Counted from the first letter of the stretch, positions 9,321-19,092 are shown. The stretch: DNA of 64,000 nt from Paenibacillus tritici (GCF_013204885.1 NZ_JABMKX010000023.1:1-64000); one strand, 5' to 3'. The notes: generated by a model not told the origin, from the letters alone. Numbers and translations are program-made.

Positions 9321-10910
9321 CTATTCTGTAATTACCGTCCGGTTCCGCCCCTTGCTCTTCGCCAGATATAAAGCCTGATCTGCCTTCCCCAGCAGTCCCT
9401 CCAGTTCAGAGGCGTGTGAAGGATAATGGGCAATCCCCTGGGATACCGTAAGCTGTTCAGGAATCGGTGCCTTGCTCCGCTCTACGGCCTTGCGGATTCT
9501 CTCGGCAGCGCTGAAGGCTTCGGCAGGCAGGGTACGGGCCAGCAGAATGACGAACTCTTCACCGCCATAGCGGTAACAGACATCGTCCGGGCGAAGCGAG
9601 GTCACGATCATCCGGACCACATGCTTCAAGACTTCATCGCCCAGGTGATGGCCGTGGGTATCGTTCACGAGCTTGAAGTTGTCCACATCCAGCATGACCA
9701 GCGAGAAGGGTACACCGGAAGCTATCCATTGACTGATCGTATGTTCAAGTGATCTCCGGTTCATCAGACCGGTCAGAACATCCGTTGCGGCTTCCTGAGT
9801 CAACTGCTCCGTCTGCTGCTGAATGTTATCCAGGGCAAGCGATACCCCGTCGGTCAGCAAATAGGCCTCCCGGCTCCAATACCGCTTCGCTTCCTGCAAT
9901 TCGATCTTTTCCGTGCCCATCCTGCTTACCACATCCGCCAGATAGACAAAAGGGCGCGCAAACTTGCGTGCCAGGAGAATAACCCCCAAGAGCAGAATGA
10001 TGAACGGACCCAGACAATACCAGATCAGAATACGGATATGCCCCACCAGCTCATGCTGAATTTGACTCACCGGGGAGACGACCACGATACCCCATCCATT
10101 GGCCGGTACACTGGAGTACCCTGCAAGCAGGTCGATCCCTTTGAGGTTGCGGACGGGTTGTTCCCCGCTTTGCTTGTTCAAGAGCTGCTGCACAACGGCA
10201 TTACTGCTGACATCCTGGCCGATGCGCTGCTTGTCCGGGTGATACACCAGATGACCTTCAGAATCCACAATATAATAATAAGCGCCCGAATCATCCTCTT
10301 GACCGTTGTCAAAAATCTCGGACAGAATGTTATTCTCCTGAAGATAGATGGTGCCGCTTAACATCCCGAGATAAGTACCGGCAGAACTAACAACCGGCTG
10401 GCTCAAAAACACAATTAACCGCTTGGTATTGGCAGTCAGGTAAGGGGAGGATATGTAAGGTTTACGGAGCGCCAAAGCTACCTGACTATTCTTCGAGGTG
10501 ATGTGCTTGCCTGTTGTTCCCAAGCTGGCTGGGGAGACATTGCGGATGAATCCGCTGGCTTCAACCATCGTAATGGAATTGAAAAAATTGCTGCTGCTCC
10601 GCATCTGATCCAGGGATTCATTCACTTGCTCCGGCGCCATGGCTTCAATATCCGACAACCTCGCGGAGTTGTATTTCAAGCTGCTCCGCATGGATACAAA
10701 CAAGGAATCCATGGTCCGCGACATACGGTCAGCATTGATATAATTCAAATGAAGCGTGGTCTTCATCAGGGATTGCTTCTTGGACTCATAGGAGCCGATC
10801 AGGAGAATACTCGAGGTCAACAGAATCACCAGCGTCACCAGACCCGTGAGCAATGTGGTGAGACTCAGTTTTTTACTTTGACAGAACGTACTCTTTAACC
10901 CTCTATACAA
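9321..10910 (-). CDS. Membrane diguanylate cyclase with dCache sensor (GGDEF protein)
   Basis: Makes cyclic di-GMP from two GTP. The 529-residue product has a transmembrane segment near 18-40, a large extracellular double-Cache region (about 45-290, with YYYIVDSEGHLVYHPD near 207), a second transmembrane segment (about 293-315), a HAMP-like linker and a C-terminal GGDEF domain (about 370-529). The active-site loop is GGEEF and the product-inhibition I-site RPDD lies five residues before it, so it should be active and feedback-controlled. The start is TTG at 10910, supported by AAGGAGG about ten bases upstream. It begins shortly upstream of the sensor kinase gene on the same strand and could be read into it, but has no clear link to malate. 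Confidence 0.92.
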   Translation of the reverse strand: MYRGLKSTFCQSKKLSLTTLLTGLVTLVILLTSSILLIGSYESKKQSLMKTTLHLNYINADRMSRTMDSLFVSMRSSLKYNSARLSDIEAMAPEQVNESLDQMRSSSNFFNSITMVEASGFIRNVSPASLGTTGKHITSKNSQVALALRKPYISSPYLTANTKRLIVFLSQPVVSSAGTYLGMLSGTIYLQENNILSEIFDNGQEDDSGAYYYIVDSEGHLVYHPDKQRIGQDVSSNAVVQQLLNKQSGEQPVRNLKGIDLLAGYSSVPANGWGIVVVSPVSQIQHELVGHIRILIWYCLGPFIILLLGVILLARKFARPFVYLADVVSRMGTEKIELQEAKRYWSREAYLLTDGVSLALDNIQQQTEQLTQEAATDVLTGLMNRRSLEHTISQWIASGVPFSLVMLDVDNFKLVNDTHGHHLGDEVLKHVVRMIVTSLRPDDVCYRYGGEEFVILLARTLPAEAFSAAERIRKAVERSKAPIPEQLTVSQGIAHYPSHASELEGLLGKADQALYLAKSKGRNRTVITE

Positions 10911-11003
10911 AACTGTAATCCTCCTTGATACCTGACAGCCATAGTAAACCCATCATACCGCAAATGCCTATAATGTTCGACACCGGATGTACCGCAGAAG
11001 AGG

Positions 11004-11561
11004 TTAGGTCTGCAGAAGTTCATCCACCCGCTCCTTCGCACCCTGCCAGGAAGTCATCAGGGGAAAAGCATATTCCTCCCGTGCCCTCAGGTTCCAGGGA
11101 TGAGGAATACAGAGTACCTTCCTCCCTGCCTGCACAGCGGGCAGCAGGTTATGCGGGCCGTCATCAATAAGCAGATCGAAGCCGATCAGATGCTTCCGCT
11201 TGCAGGTGAAGAAATTGTCGGCCGGGATGTACGGCATGTGCTTTTGCAGCCAATTCCATTTCTCAAGCACGGTCTTCGGTACGGCTGCCGTCACAATAAT
11301 GACATCATACGCGCGGTGAAGCTTCTCCATCTCTTCCACTACATATTCATCGAACAGCTCCAGCTCCTCGTACAGGCCCGGTCTGCCGAAGAACAGATCC
11401 ATTGTGCTGTCCGGGTGGCGCAGGTGGTCCGTGTTCCAATCCATCATATCTTCATAACGGAGCGGATGCGTAGGAAACTCAATGTTGTTGTGGTATATCG
11501 CACGTTTGACGAGATGGCAGATCGTATCGTCCATATCGACGGCGATGATCGGTTTATGCAT
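11004..11561 (-). CDS. 5'(3')-deoxyribonucleotidase (HAD superfamily, NT5C type)
   Basis: A 185-residue HAD phosphatase that would dephosphorylate (deoxy)nucleoside monophosphates. HAD motif I is VDMDDT at residues 8-13 with both catalytic aspartates. Motif II is IIVTAAV near 90, and motif IV is DLLIDDGPHNL near 130. Length and motif spacing fit the NT5C family found across Bacilli. ATG is preceded by GGAGGAG. Monocistronic. Confidence 0.88.
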   Translation of the reverse strand: MHKPIIAVDMDDTICHLVKRAIYHNNIEFPTHPLRYEDMMDWNTDHLRHPDSTMDLFFGRPGLYEELELFDEYVVEEMEKLHRAYDVIIVTAAVPKTVLEKWNWLQKHMPYIPADNFFTCKRKHLIGFDLLIDDGPHNLLPAVQAGRKVLCIPHPWNLRAREEYAFPLMTSWQGAKERVDELLQT

Positions 11562-11707
11562 TGATTCTCCTCCAATTACATTTTCATTTCATTCATTATA
11601 GGCAACCGGGGAATAGGTGTCCAGACTGGCGGGTAATATGGGACTTTACTGCAACACAAGCGGAAACGGCTTTGCCGTCCTTTTAAACATATAAATTCTA
11701 TATTTTG

Positions 11708-11749
11708 AAAAAGCACACCTCATCCTATAAAAGGAAGGGCGTGCTTTTT
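11708..11749 (-). terminator. Hairpin terminator downstream of the small membrane protein gene
   Basis: AAAAAGCAC-A-CC pairs with GG-C-GTGCTTTTT around an 18-base loop. A- and T-runs on both sides would allow it to work in either direction. Confidence 0.7.
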
Positions 11750-11803
11750 ATGCTTTTTCGTATACGGATTTACGGGTTGCATCAAAGTGTATTTCAATCG
11801 TCG

Positions 11804-11950
11804 TTATCTGCGGGATCGCCCCTTGATCAGGTTAACTACGAACAATACCGCAGCGACAAACAGCAGCAGATGAATCACATTGCCCACGAGGTCAAAGATG
11901 AAGCCAAACAGCCATACTACAATCACTAGTCCAATTAATCCCCACAGCAT
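11804..11950 (-). CDS. Small membrane protein, Lmo0937/DUF5670-like (48 residues)
   Basis: A 48-residue reading frame from ATG 11950 (Met-Leu-Trp-Gly-Leu-Ile-Gly) to TAA. The ribosome binding site AAAGGCGG lies seven bases before the ATG. The product is two hydrophobic segments (residues 3-18 and 22-40) around a short FDLVGNVIH hinge and ends in a basic tail (KGRSRR). Length and the IFDLVG-type hinge match the small lmo0937-family membrane proteins common in Firmicutes, often under general stress control. No function is established. It is followed by a terminator at 11708-11749. The overlapping plus-strand frame there has no support. Confidence 0.8.
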   Translation of the reverse strand: MLWGLIGLVIVVWLFGFIFDLVGNVIHLLLFVAAVLFVVNLIKGRSRR

Positions 11951-12124
11951 AAGCTTACCGCCTTTCTCTTCCGGGTTATTTGTCTCTATCTTACCCGCGT
12001 GAGGGAGGGTTCAAACGGAAGCCGGCAGAATGGAAGACACTTCCGGATTGCTTAATGATGAGGCAAGCTGTTATACTGTTTTTAAATAATACACTTGTAT
12101 TAAAAAGGAGAATCATCAAACATC

Positions 12125-13150
12125 ATGAAAAACTCATCCAGTAACCGGGCATCCGCTGGCCCCAAATTGCGGAGCAGGCTGCTGAAGCTGCTGCTTGTTC
12201 TTGTGACTCTGGCCGGGCTTATCACAGGATCGGGATTCCTGTACGAAGCTATCGCCTCCACATCAGCCGCTAAAGACTATCCGGCACCGGGTAAGCTGGT
12301 GGATGCCGGAGGCTATAAGCTGCACATCCGGCAGCAAGGAGCCGGTGCCCCCACCATTATCATGGAAGCAGGCAGCGGTGAAACCAGCCTCTCCTGGAGA
12401 GATATCCCCGAACAGTTAGCCGAAGCAGCTACCGTTGTCACTTACGACCGGGCTGGGTATGCCTGGAGTGAGCAGGCCGATACCGAACGCTCTGGAGCCC
12501 ATATTGTGCGCGAACTGCATACCGCCCTTCAGAATGCAGACCTTCCCGGCCCTTATCTGCTGGTCGGCCACTCCCTCGGGGGCATGTACGCCCGGCTGTT
12601 CACTCAGACTTACCCGGAGGAAGTAACCGGGCTGGTGCTGATTGACGCCAGACCGGAGAATGACGACCGGGAGACGAAGCCGATTCTGGAGGCTGAGAAG
12701 GTTGCCGGCAACCCCAGCGCTTCCCTGCTGAGCCTGCTCAAGCGATCCGGTGCGCTTCGGTTGTTCCAGGACCAGCTGCTTAAGGGACTAGTTGCGGAAC
12801 AAGACCGCGGGGCATTCATTAATGTCATATCTACGCCAGAGTATTTTGCCGCCAAGGAGCAGGAAGCAGTACTGGCTGGCTCTACCGAGGATGCTATCCG
12901 TGGTCAGAACTTCGGCGCACTCCCGGTAAAAGTAATCGCCCGGGGCTTGCCCCAGGATTATGCATCCTTCGGGGTTTCCGAAGAAGCGGGCCGGCAGCTC
13001 GAAGCTATGTGGCAGGAGGGCCAGCGCAACATGCTGAATCTCTCTTCCAATAGTCAGCTTATCGTAGCTGAACGAAGCGGGCATATGATCATTCACGATC
13101 AGCCGGAGCTGGTCGTCCAGACCATTCGGAGTGTGCTGGAAGGGAAGTAA
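12125..13150 (+). CDS. Membrane-anchored alpha/beta hydrolase
   Basis: A 341-residue alpha/beta-fold hydrolase. An N-terminal hydrophobic segment (about 21-43) after a basic start indicates a membrane anchor or uncleaved signal. The catalytic core has the oxyanion region MEAGSGE near 81, the nucleophile elbow GHSLGG near 148, an acidic residue in VLIDARPE near 172 and a terminal His in ERSGHMIIHDQPE near 318, so the triad looks complete. The family spans esterases, lipases and haloperoxidase-like enzymes and the substrate is unknown. The AAAGGAG site is rather far (about 14 bases) from the ATG. It converges on the methyltransferase gene with one base between the stops. Confidence 0.85.
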   Translation: MKNSSSNRASAGPKLRSRLLKLLLVLVTLAGLITGSGFLYEAIASTSAAKDYPAPGKLVDAGGYKLHIRQQGAGAPTIIMEAGSGETSLSWRDIPEQLAEAATVVTYDRAGYAWSEQADTERSGAHIVRELHTALQNADLPGPYLLVGHSLGGMYARLFTQTYPEEVTGLVLIDARPENDDRETKPILEAEKVAGNPSASLLSLLKRSGALRLFQDQLLKGLVAEQDRGAFINVISTPEYFAAKEQEAVLAGSTEDAIRGQNFGALPVKVIARGLPQDYASFGVSEEAGRQLEAMWQEGQRNMLNLSSNSQLIVAERSGHMIIHDQPELVVQTIRSVLEGK

Positions 13151-13151
13151 C

Positions 13152-13808
13152 TCATGGATACATCGGCTTGATTACATTCCAGTTGGCGTGCATATACGAG
13201 GTTACCGGGGAACAGCCATTGGGCATCAGAACGCCAAGCCCATAGCTATGCTCGAATTGTACTGCATAGTACTGCATCTGCAGATCTCCCCATAAGCGGT
13301 ACACGCCGAAGTCGTCATGCATAGCCGCAATATCATGGAACAGAATAACACCGTGATCCGCCAGCTTAGGCAGCCATGACTCATAATCATGCTTGACCGC
13401 CTCATAGGTGTGAAGACCGTCAATATGCAGCAGATTGATGCTATGGTCCGGAAATTCATGCAGCGCCTCATCGAAGGTCATGCGAAGCATACGGGAGATT
13501 CCGGGGTAATAGATACCCGATGACGATTGCACCGACTGATACAAGGATTCGTCATACAGCCCCGTATGCTTATCGCCCAGCCACGTATCGACAGCATAAC
13601 ATTCCGTGGGAAGTCCATGATCCTTAACCGCCTGACAGAAGGCGAAGTGGGAAGCGCCGTAATACGTCCCTAATTCTACGATCCTGCCAGGCTCCATATA
13701 ACGAACCAGGTCGTAAGCGAATCTGCGATGCCCTTCCCAGGCGGTATTCAGATGCGTCCCCCGTTCATCCGTCTCAAACACAGGTCTGCTGCTATTCCAT
13801 CCGTTCAT
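13152..13808 (-). CDS. Class I SAM-dependent methyltransferase (Methyltransf_24/CmcI-like)
   Basis: A 218-residue soluble protein. The SAM-binding signature is RIVELGTYYGAS near residues 42-53, followed by the acidic AVDTWLGD near 75 and an HIDGLHTYEAVKHD segment near 130 typical of glycan- and sugar-associated methyltransferases of this type. ATG is preceded by AGGAGGTG. The acceptor is unknown. Related enzymes sit in glycosylation or antibiotic clusters, so a role in modifying a surface glycan is possible but not shown. Confidence 0.75.
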   Translation of the reverse strand: MNGWNSSRPVFETDERGTHLNTAWEGHRRFAYDLVRYMEPGRIVELGTYYGASHFAFCQAVKDHGLPTECYAVDTWLGDKHTGLYDESLYQSVQSSSGIYYPGISRMLRMTFDEALHEFPDHSINLLHIDGLHTYEAVKHDYESWLPKLADHGVILFHDIAAMHDDFGVYRLWGDLQMQYYAVQFEHSYGLGVLMPNGCSPVTSYMHANWNVIKPMYP

Positions 13809-13878
13809 GTATCCACCTCCTGATGAACTTCTTGATACAAGTTAGTATATTCGGACCCAGTGGATTTGGTTGCAAAAA

Positions 13879-13930
13879 AGCGGTACAAACCCATGCTCAT
13901 TCTTCAATGAGCTTGCCGTTTGTACCGCTT
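13879..13930 (-). terminator. Intrinsic terminator after the GH125 gene
   Basis: Long stem AAGCGGTACAAAC/GTTTGTACCGCTT enclosing a second hairpin (GCTCATT..AATGAGC), with a T-run on the minus strand. It lies directly after the GH125 stop codon. Confidence 0.85.
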
Positions 13931-13938
13931 ATCTTCCG

Positions 13939-15231
13939 CTATTTCAATACGCGGAATCCGCAATAATCCATAATCAGTTCACAGAACAGCATGTTGGACC
14001 AGGAGAACCAAGGCCGGGTGAAGGCGCTGGCATCATCAGCGGAGAAGCCTTCATGGGTGAAGCCTGTATCTGCATCGGTATCCTGAATCAATTGCAGTAA
14101 TCGTGCTTTCTCGCTGCGTTCCGGCGAAGTAAGACCTTGCATGGACAAGGCGATATGCCAGATATAACCCTCTGGGGTATGCGGACTGCCAATTCCTTCC
14201 GCAACCTGTCCTTTATAGTAATAAGGGTTATTTTCGCTGAGGATGAACCGCCGGGTATTACTGTACACCTCATCATCCCCGTCCGTGTAGCCCAGATACG
14301 GCAGCGACAGCAGACTTGGAACATTGGCATCGTCCATGAGATTATAGTTGCCTAGCCCATCGGTTTCATAAGCGTAGATTCTTCCATATACCGGATGATT
14401 ATAAATCCCATGTTCCTGAATGCCCTGGTTAATCTCATCGCCCAGTTGCCGCGCGGCTGCCGCAAGCTGCCGATCCCCGTAAATCTCATTTGCAATTTCT
14501 TCCAGATAACTCAGAACGACAACAGCAAACATATTGGATGGAATCAGATACCCATACTTACAGTTATCATCACTTGGACGGAAGCCCGACCAGGTCATTC
14601 CGGTAGATGCCGTTTCACTGCCTTTCCCTTCTCTTGCCAGCGTGTCCGTAACCGGTGCATCCAGCCGCTGGAACGTATAAGCGGACTCTGTCTCATGCTG
14701 CTGCTCTACTCTCCATACCTTCATAATCTCATGGGCAGCCTTGCGAAAAGTCTCATCGAACTGCGTGACACAGCCGCTATTCTTCCATAGCAGATAACTG
14801 AGCTGAATCGGATAAGCCAGCGAATCAATCTCATATTTACGTTCCCAGATCCACGGGCTCATTGAAGTAAGGTCCGATTGGTGACCCTGGCCGTTCGCCT
14901 CTTCATTGAAGGCATTGGCGTAAGGATCAAGCAGAATATACTTCATCTGCCGCTGAACCAGACCGGCAATCATCGCCGCCATGTTAGGATCCTCTCCGGC
15001 AAGCAGCAGATAAGGCCGCACCTGGGCGGCGGAGTCACGCAGCCACATAGCTGGTATATCACCTGTGATAACAAAAGTGGTGCCATCCGCCTGTTGCGAA
15101 ATTGTCGTTCCGATCGTATTTATGAGACAGTCCTCGAACATTTGTGCCAGTTTGGGGGAGTTTGGCAGTTCCCCCCTGACCTTTGCGATTAGAGCATGTA
15201 CTGATGTTGGAATCTCATTCTTCAGCTTCAA
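13939..15231 (-). CDS. Glycoside hydrolase family 125 exo-alpha-1,6-mannosidase
   Basis: A 430-residue cytoplasmic enzyme without signal peptide. It matches GH125 (former DUF1237) through TGDIPAMWLRDSAAQVRPYL near residue 57, DPYANAFNEEANG near 102, WERKYEIDSLAYPI near 130, TGMTWSGFRPSDD near 208, and the C-terminal TRPWFSWSNMLFCELI. Family members release non-reducing alpha-1,6-linked mannose. The start is TTG with GGAGGTG some 12 bases upstream, and translation may be modest. The GntR/LacI-type regulator encoded upstream on the same strand, past a repeat array, may respond to a mannoside. That link is inferred from position only. Confidence 0.88.
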   Translation of the reverse strand: MKLKNEIPTSVHALIAKVRGELPNSPKLAQMFEDCLINTIGTTISQQADGTTFVITGDIPAMWLRDSAAQVRPYLLLAGEDPNMAAMIAGLVQRQMKYILLDPYANAFNEEANGQGHQSDLTSMSPWIWERKYEIDSLAYPIQLSYLLWKNSGCVTQFDETFRKAAHEIMKVWRVEQQHETESAYTFQRLDAPVTDTLAREGKGSETASTGMTWSGFRPSDDNCKYGYLIPSNMFAVVVLSYLEEIANEIYGDRQLAAAARQLGDEINQGIQEHGIYNHPVYGRIYAYETDGLGNYNLMDDANVPSLLSLPYLGYTDGDDEVYSNTRRFILSENNPYYYKGQVAEGIGSPHTPEGYIWHIALSMQGLTSPERSEKARLLQLIQDTDADTGFTHEGFSADDASAFTRPWFSWSNMLFCELIMDYCGFRVLK

Positions 15232-15493
15232 GGTTATATATCACACCTCCAAAATAGTATACAAACAATTCAAACGCTTTCACCATAGTAAACAAATGAT
15301 ATAAATATGTCAATATAATAAATGGTATGTATTTAGATTGAAATATATGATAAATATGCATTATTGATATGTCATTATACACATTTGATATGTAGGAAAT
15401 TCTTGTAATGCTCATTATGTAACTTATTGACCTCTTTTCAGTCACCTGAGGTAGCGTCCCCCACGCTCATCCCACCTATGTTTGTGGGATGAG

Positions 15494-16109
15494 GTGCACT
15501 TCTGCTCTCTATTTCCTCTCCCGGCCTACGTTTGACTAATTTAGGGGCACTTCTGCTCCCTATTTCCTCGTCCGACCTACGTTTGACCCATTAAGGTGCA
15601 CTTCTGCTCCCTATTTCCTCGTCCGACCTACGTTTGACCCATTGAGGTGCACTTCTGCTCCCTATTCCCACGCCCCACCTACGCTCGACTAATTGAGGTG
15701 CACTTTTGCTCTTTATTCCTTCATCCAGCCTACGTTTGACCCATTGAGGTGCACTTCTGCTCCCTATTCCCACGCCCCGCCTACGTTTGACCCATTGAGG
15801 TGCACTTCTGCTCCTTATTTTCTCATCCAGCAAGCTTTCAGCGGATTCAGAGGGATTTATCCCTTTGGTTTCCTAGCTCAGCCAACTTTCGGCGGATTCA
15901 GAGGGATTTATCCCTTTGATTTCCCCACTTAGCCAACTTTCAGCGGATTCAGAGGGATTTATCCCTTTGCTTCCCTCGCTCAGCCAACTTCCAGCGGATC
16001 CAGAGGGATTTATCCCTTTGGTTTACTCACTCCGCCAGCTTCCGGCGGATTCAGAGGGATTTATCCCTTTCGTTTACTCGCTCCGCCAACTTTCGGCGGT
16101 TTATGAGGG
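15494..16109. repeat. Tandem array of the 51-bp unit (subfamilies C then B, about 12-13 copies)
   Basis: Seven copies built on GAGGTGCACTTCTGCTCC have their GCAC column at 15497, 15548, 15599, 15650, 15701, 15752 and 15803. Five or six copies built on GGATTCAGAGGGATTTATCC follow (15843, 15894, 15945, 15996, 16047 and a decayed one near 16098). The switch keeps the 51-bp register (ATTGA at 15794, ATTCA at 15845). The remaining gene-free part, 15232-15490, is AT-rich sequence upstream of the GH125 gene, with no gene seen. Confidence 0.9.
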
Positions 16110-17264
16110 TCAGTCCTTACGGACCGGCGCTGTGGATCTGCCCTTAATTAAGGCAGCCGGTAAAAGAATACGGGAAATGGACGGTTCGTTCCCTTGCATG
16201 GCAAGCACATTCTCGAAGGCCTGCTTGCCGATGCTGAACTGATCCTGCCGCATATGCGTGATCCGGCAACCCTCATGCGGCTCGGGACTGTCGAAGCAGA
16301 TGACGGACAGGTCCTCAGGAATCCGCAGGCCGAGCTTGCCCGCCGCCTCTTCCACCATCAATGCAATGTTATATTCCGCAGCGAACAGGGCTGTGATCTG
16401 CGGATGCTTGCGGAGATGCTCCACCAGCCTGTCCACATCCTCTACGCGGGCCTGCGGGTCAAATACATTCGGCATGGTAGACGTCAGAGTCTCCATCCAT
16501 AATTCACGGTTCACCAGCAGATTATGCTCCACAAAGGCAGCGAGAATACCGTCGATCCTTTCCTCTATAGCTGTTGTATTCGCCGGGGGTGGCGCCAGAA
16601 ATCCGATATGCCGGTGCCCCAGCTCAAAAAGATAACGGGTAGCCTCCTGGGCTGCCTGAATATGGTCGGTACTTACAGAGGATGCCGGAATCCCCTTCAA
16701 ATACCGGTCAATCATGACGAACGGGAATTTCTGTATGACCAGCTTCAGGATCTCGGCACTGAAATATTCGCCTTGCGCCGGAAAGATAATCAGCCCGTCC
16801 ACCCCAAGCTCGAGCAGCTGTTGAATCGTCGTCTCTTCCAGCCCGGAAATCCCGAAAGACCGCCGGACAATAAGGAAGGCGTCATTCTCCCGGGAGGCTT
16901 CTTCCATGCCATAGATCAGCTCTGTACCATACATATCACTGAAGTGTGTGATAACCAGTCCGATCACCCGTCTCTTACCGGAGGTCCGGGCGATTTGCGG
17001 GAAATCAAACGGTTTCAATACTGCCGAAGCCGAAGCCGTATCGGCAACGAAGGAACCCCTGCCCGGCTGGCGAACGATCAGATGCTCATCGGCCAGCATT
17101 TTCAGCGCTTTTTTGGAAGTAATCCGGCTCACCCCGAATTCACTGCAGAGCTCTTTCTCGGAGGGAATCCGTTCTCCGGCTTTATATTCATTCTTAGTAA
17201 TCCGTTCGCGCAGCGTGTGAAAAATCATCTCGTACATCGGCTTCGATCCAGTATTCTTAGCCAT
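16110..17264 (-). CDS. GntR-family regulator with LacI-type sugar-binding domain (AraR-like)
   Basis: A 384-residue repressor-type protein. The start at ATG 17264 (Met-Ala-Lys-Asn) has GGAGGTG seven bases upstream; two earlier in-frame starts are less well placed. The winged helix-turn-helix occupies residues 10-75 (IPSEKELCSEFGVSRITSKKAL, then RQPGRGSFV), and the periplasmic-binding-like effector domain residues 95-380 (GLVITHFSDMYGTELIYGMEE; FVMIDRYLKG; LGHRHIGFLAPP; SVICFDSPE). Such proteins release DNA on binding a sugar. Divergent from RNase J. A mannoside-related role through the GH125 gene downstream is a guess from position. Confidence 0.88.
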   Translation of the reverse strand: MAKNTGSKPMYEMIFHTLRERITKNEYKAGERIPSEKELCSEFGVSRITSKKALKMLADEHLIVRQPGRGSFVADTASASAVLKPFDFPQIARTSGKRRVIGLVITHFSDMYGTELIYGMEEASRENDAFLIVRRSFGISGLEETTIQQLLELGVDGLIIFPAQGEYFSAEILKLVIQKFPFVMIDRYLKGIPASSVSTDHIQAAQEATRYLFELGHRHIGFLAPPPANTTAIEERIDGILAAFVEHNLLVNRELWMETLTSTMPNVFDPQARVEDVDRLVEHLRKHPQITALFAAEYNIALMVEEAAGKLGLRIPEDLSVICFDSPEPHEGCRITHMRQDQFSIGKQAFENVLAMQGNEPSISRILLPAALIKGRSTAPVRKD

Positions 17265-17430
17265 ACCAAGCACCTCCATTACTACTTTCTCTCCAAATGT
17301 TACATCCCAATATACCATGTTATATTTGTAATGTGAAGAAAGGGTTTGCCAGGATATTTTCCGAACACCGGATAGCCTCCCGTCTCTCCAAACATAATAA
17401 GGAGACTAATGTAAGGAGGGCCCTGAGACC

Positions 17431-19092
17431 ATGCCACAAGACAAGTTATGGATTGCCGCTTTAGGCGGAGTTCATGAGATCGGTAAAAATATGTATTTTC
17501 TGCAAGTGGGCGACGATATTATTGTCATCGACTGCGGGTCCAAATTCCCGGACGAGAGCCTGCTTGGAATTGACCTGATTATCCCGGATATCGCTTATTT
17601 ACAGGACAATAAGGATAAGGTACGGGCACTGATTGTTACCCACGGGCATGAGGACCACATCGGAGGCATCCCCTATCTGCTCAAGCAGATGAACATCCCG
17701 CTCTACGCCTCCCGTCTGACGCTTGGATTAATTGAGATCAAGCTGAAGGAGCACAGGCTCCTCCGGGATGCCACGCTCCATTGTATCGACGCTGATTCCG
17801 TACTCACCTTTGGTCCGGTGACCACCAGCTTTTTCAGTACGAATCACAGTATTCCGGACTGTCTGGGTGTTGTCTTCGATACCCCTGAAGGAACGGTTGT
17901 CCACACGGGAGATTTCAAATTCGATATGACCCCGGTCAACAAGCAGTATCCGGATATCCATAGAATGGCTGAGATCGGTACAAAAGGAGTCAGGTTCCTG
18001 CTCTCGGAGAGCACGAATGCGGAGCGTCCCGGCTTCACGCCTTCCGAGCAGCTCGTCGGGGCGCATATGGAGGAAGCGTTCAAGCAGGCTGACCGCCGGA
18101 TTTTTGTATCCACCTTCGCCTCCAATGTCCACCGGCTCCAGCAGGTTGTGGATGCTGCCGGACTTACCGGGCGTAAGCTTGCCCTACTGGGACGGAGTAT
18201 GGTCAATGTTGTAGCCGTGTCCAAGGAGCTGGGTTATCTGAGCATCCCTGAGGGAATGCTGGTCGAGCCTGCGGAGGCTGCCAAGCTGCCGCCGCAGGAA
18301 GTAGCTGTGCTGTGCACGGGAAGCCAGGGCGAGCCTATGGCCGCATTATCCCGCCTGGCGAATTCAAGCAACCGGCAGATGGAGATTCACGCCGGCGATA
18401 CCGTGCTTCTTGCGGCCAATCCTATACCAGGCAATGAACGCAATGTCTCGCGGATTGTAGACAATCTCTATATCCTCGGGGCCAAGGTTATCTACGGGTC
18501 CCGCAGCGAGCTGCATGTGTCCGGCCACGGCAGCCAGGAGGAATTGAAGCTGATGCTGACCTTAATGAAACCGGAGTATTTCATCCCCATTCACGGCGAA
18601 TACCGGATGCTGCACCATCACCGCTTGCTGGCGGAAGCTGTCGGGGTGCAGGGAGACCAGATTTTTCTGTTAAAAAACGGGGATCTGGTGGAATCGGCAG
18701 GCGGCGTGGTCCGGCAATCGGGACGGGTAACGGCCGGACAGATCTTCGTGGATGGACTGGGAATTGGCGATATCGGCAATGTAGTGCTGCGGGACCGCCG
18801 TCAGTTGTCGGCAGACGGGGTTCTGATTACGGTCATCACCTTAAGCCAGGCCGACGGACGGCTGCTCAATGAGCCGGATACGATCTCACGCGGGTTCGTC
18901 TATGTCCGCAATTCAGACACCCTGATGGATGAGATCAACCAGCTCGTTAAGGCCACCCTTCAGAAGATGAGCAGAGCGGATCTGGAGCAGTGGAATATCA
19001 TCAAGCAGACGCTTAAGGATTCGTTAAGCAAGTTCCTGTATGACAAAACAAAACGCCGTCCGATGATTCTTCCGATCATTATTGAAGTGTAA
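17431..19092 (+). CDS. rnj: Ribonuclease J
   Basis: A 553-residue RNase J, a 5'-to-3' exonuclease and endonuclease in RNA maturation and decay. The metallo-beta-lactamase core carries the zinc motif HGHEDH near residue 74 and VHTGDFKFD near 155. The beta-CASP insert has ALLGRSMVNV and CTGSQGEP near 295, and the HGEYRMLHHH motif lies near 390. The C-terminal domain ends in KTKRRPMILPIIIEV. Length is normal for RNase J1/J2. AAGGAGGG lies ten bases before the ATG. Bacilli usually have two paralogues, and this sequence alone does not decide between J1 and J2. The hairpin at 19104-19131 would terminate it. Confidence 0.95.
   Translation: MPQDKLWIAALGGVHEIGKNMYFLQVGDDIIVIDCGSKFPDESLLGIDLIIPDIAYLQDNKDKVRALIVTHGHEDHIGGIPYLLKQMNIPLYASRLTLGLIEIKLKEHRLLRDATLHCIDADSVLTFGPVTTSFFSTNHSIPDCLGVVFDTPEGTVVHTGDFKFDMTPVNKQYPDIHRMAEIGTKGVRFLLSESTNAERPGFTPSEQLVGAHMEEAFKQADRRIFVSTFASNVHRLQQVVDAAGLTGRKLALLGRSMVNVVAVSKELGYLSIPEGMLVEPAEAAKLPPQEVAVLCTGSQGEPMAALSRLANSSNRQMEIHAGDTVLLAANPIPGNERNVSRIVDNLYILGAKVIYGSRSELHVSGHGSQEELKLMLTLMKPEYFIPIHGEYRMLHHHRLLAEAVGVQGDQIFLLKNGDLVESAGGVVRQSGRVTAGQIFVDGLGIGDIGNVVLRDRRQLSADGVLITVITLSQADGRLLNEPDTISRGFVYVRNSDTLMDEINQLVKATLQKMSRADLEQWNIIKQTLKDSLSKFLYDKTKRRPMILPIIIEV

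Noticed and set aside
11705..11929. A 74-codon plus-strand frame
   Set aside because: It is antisense to a better-supported 48-residue membrane protein and begins inside a terminator hairpin.
15494..16109. Possible CRISPR array
   Set aside because: Copies are head-to-tail and contiguous, with no unique spacers and no cas genes nearby.
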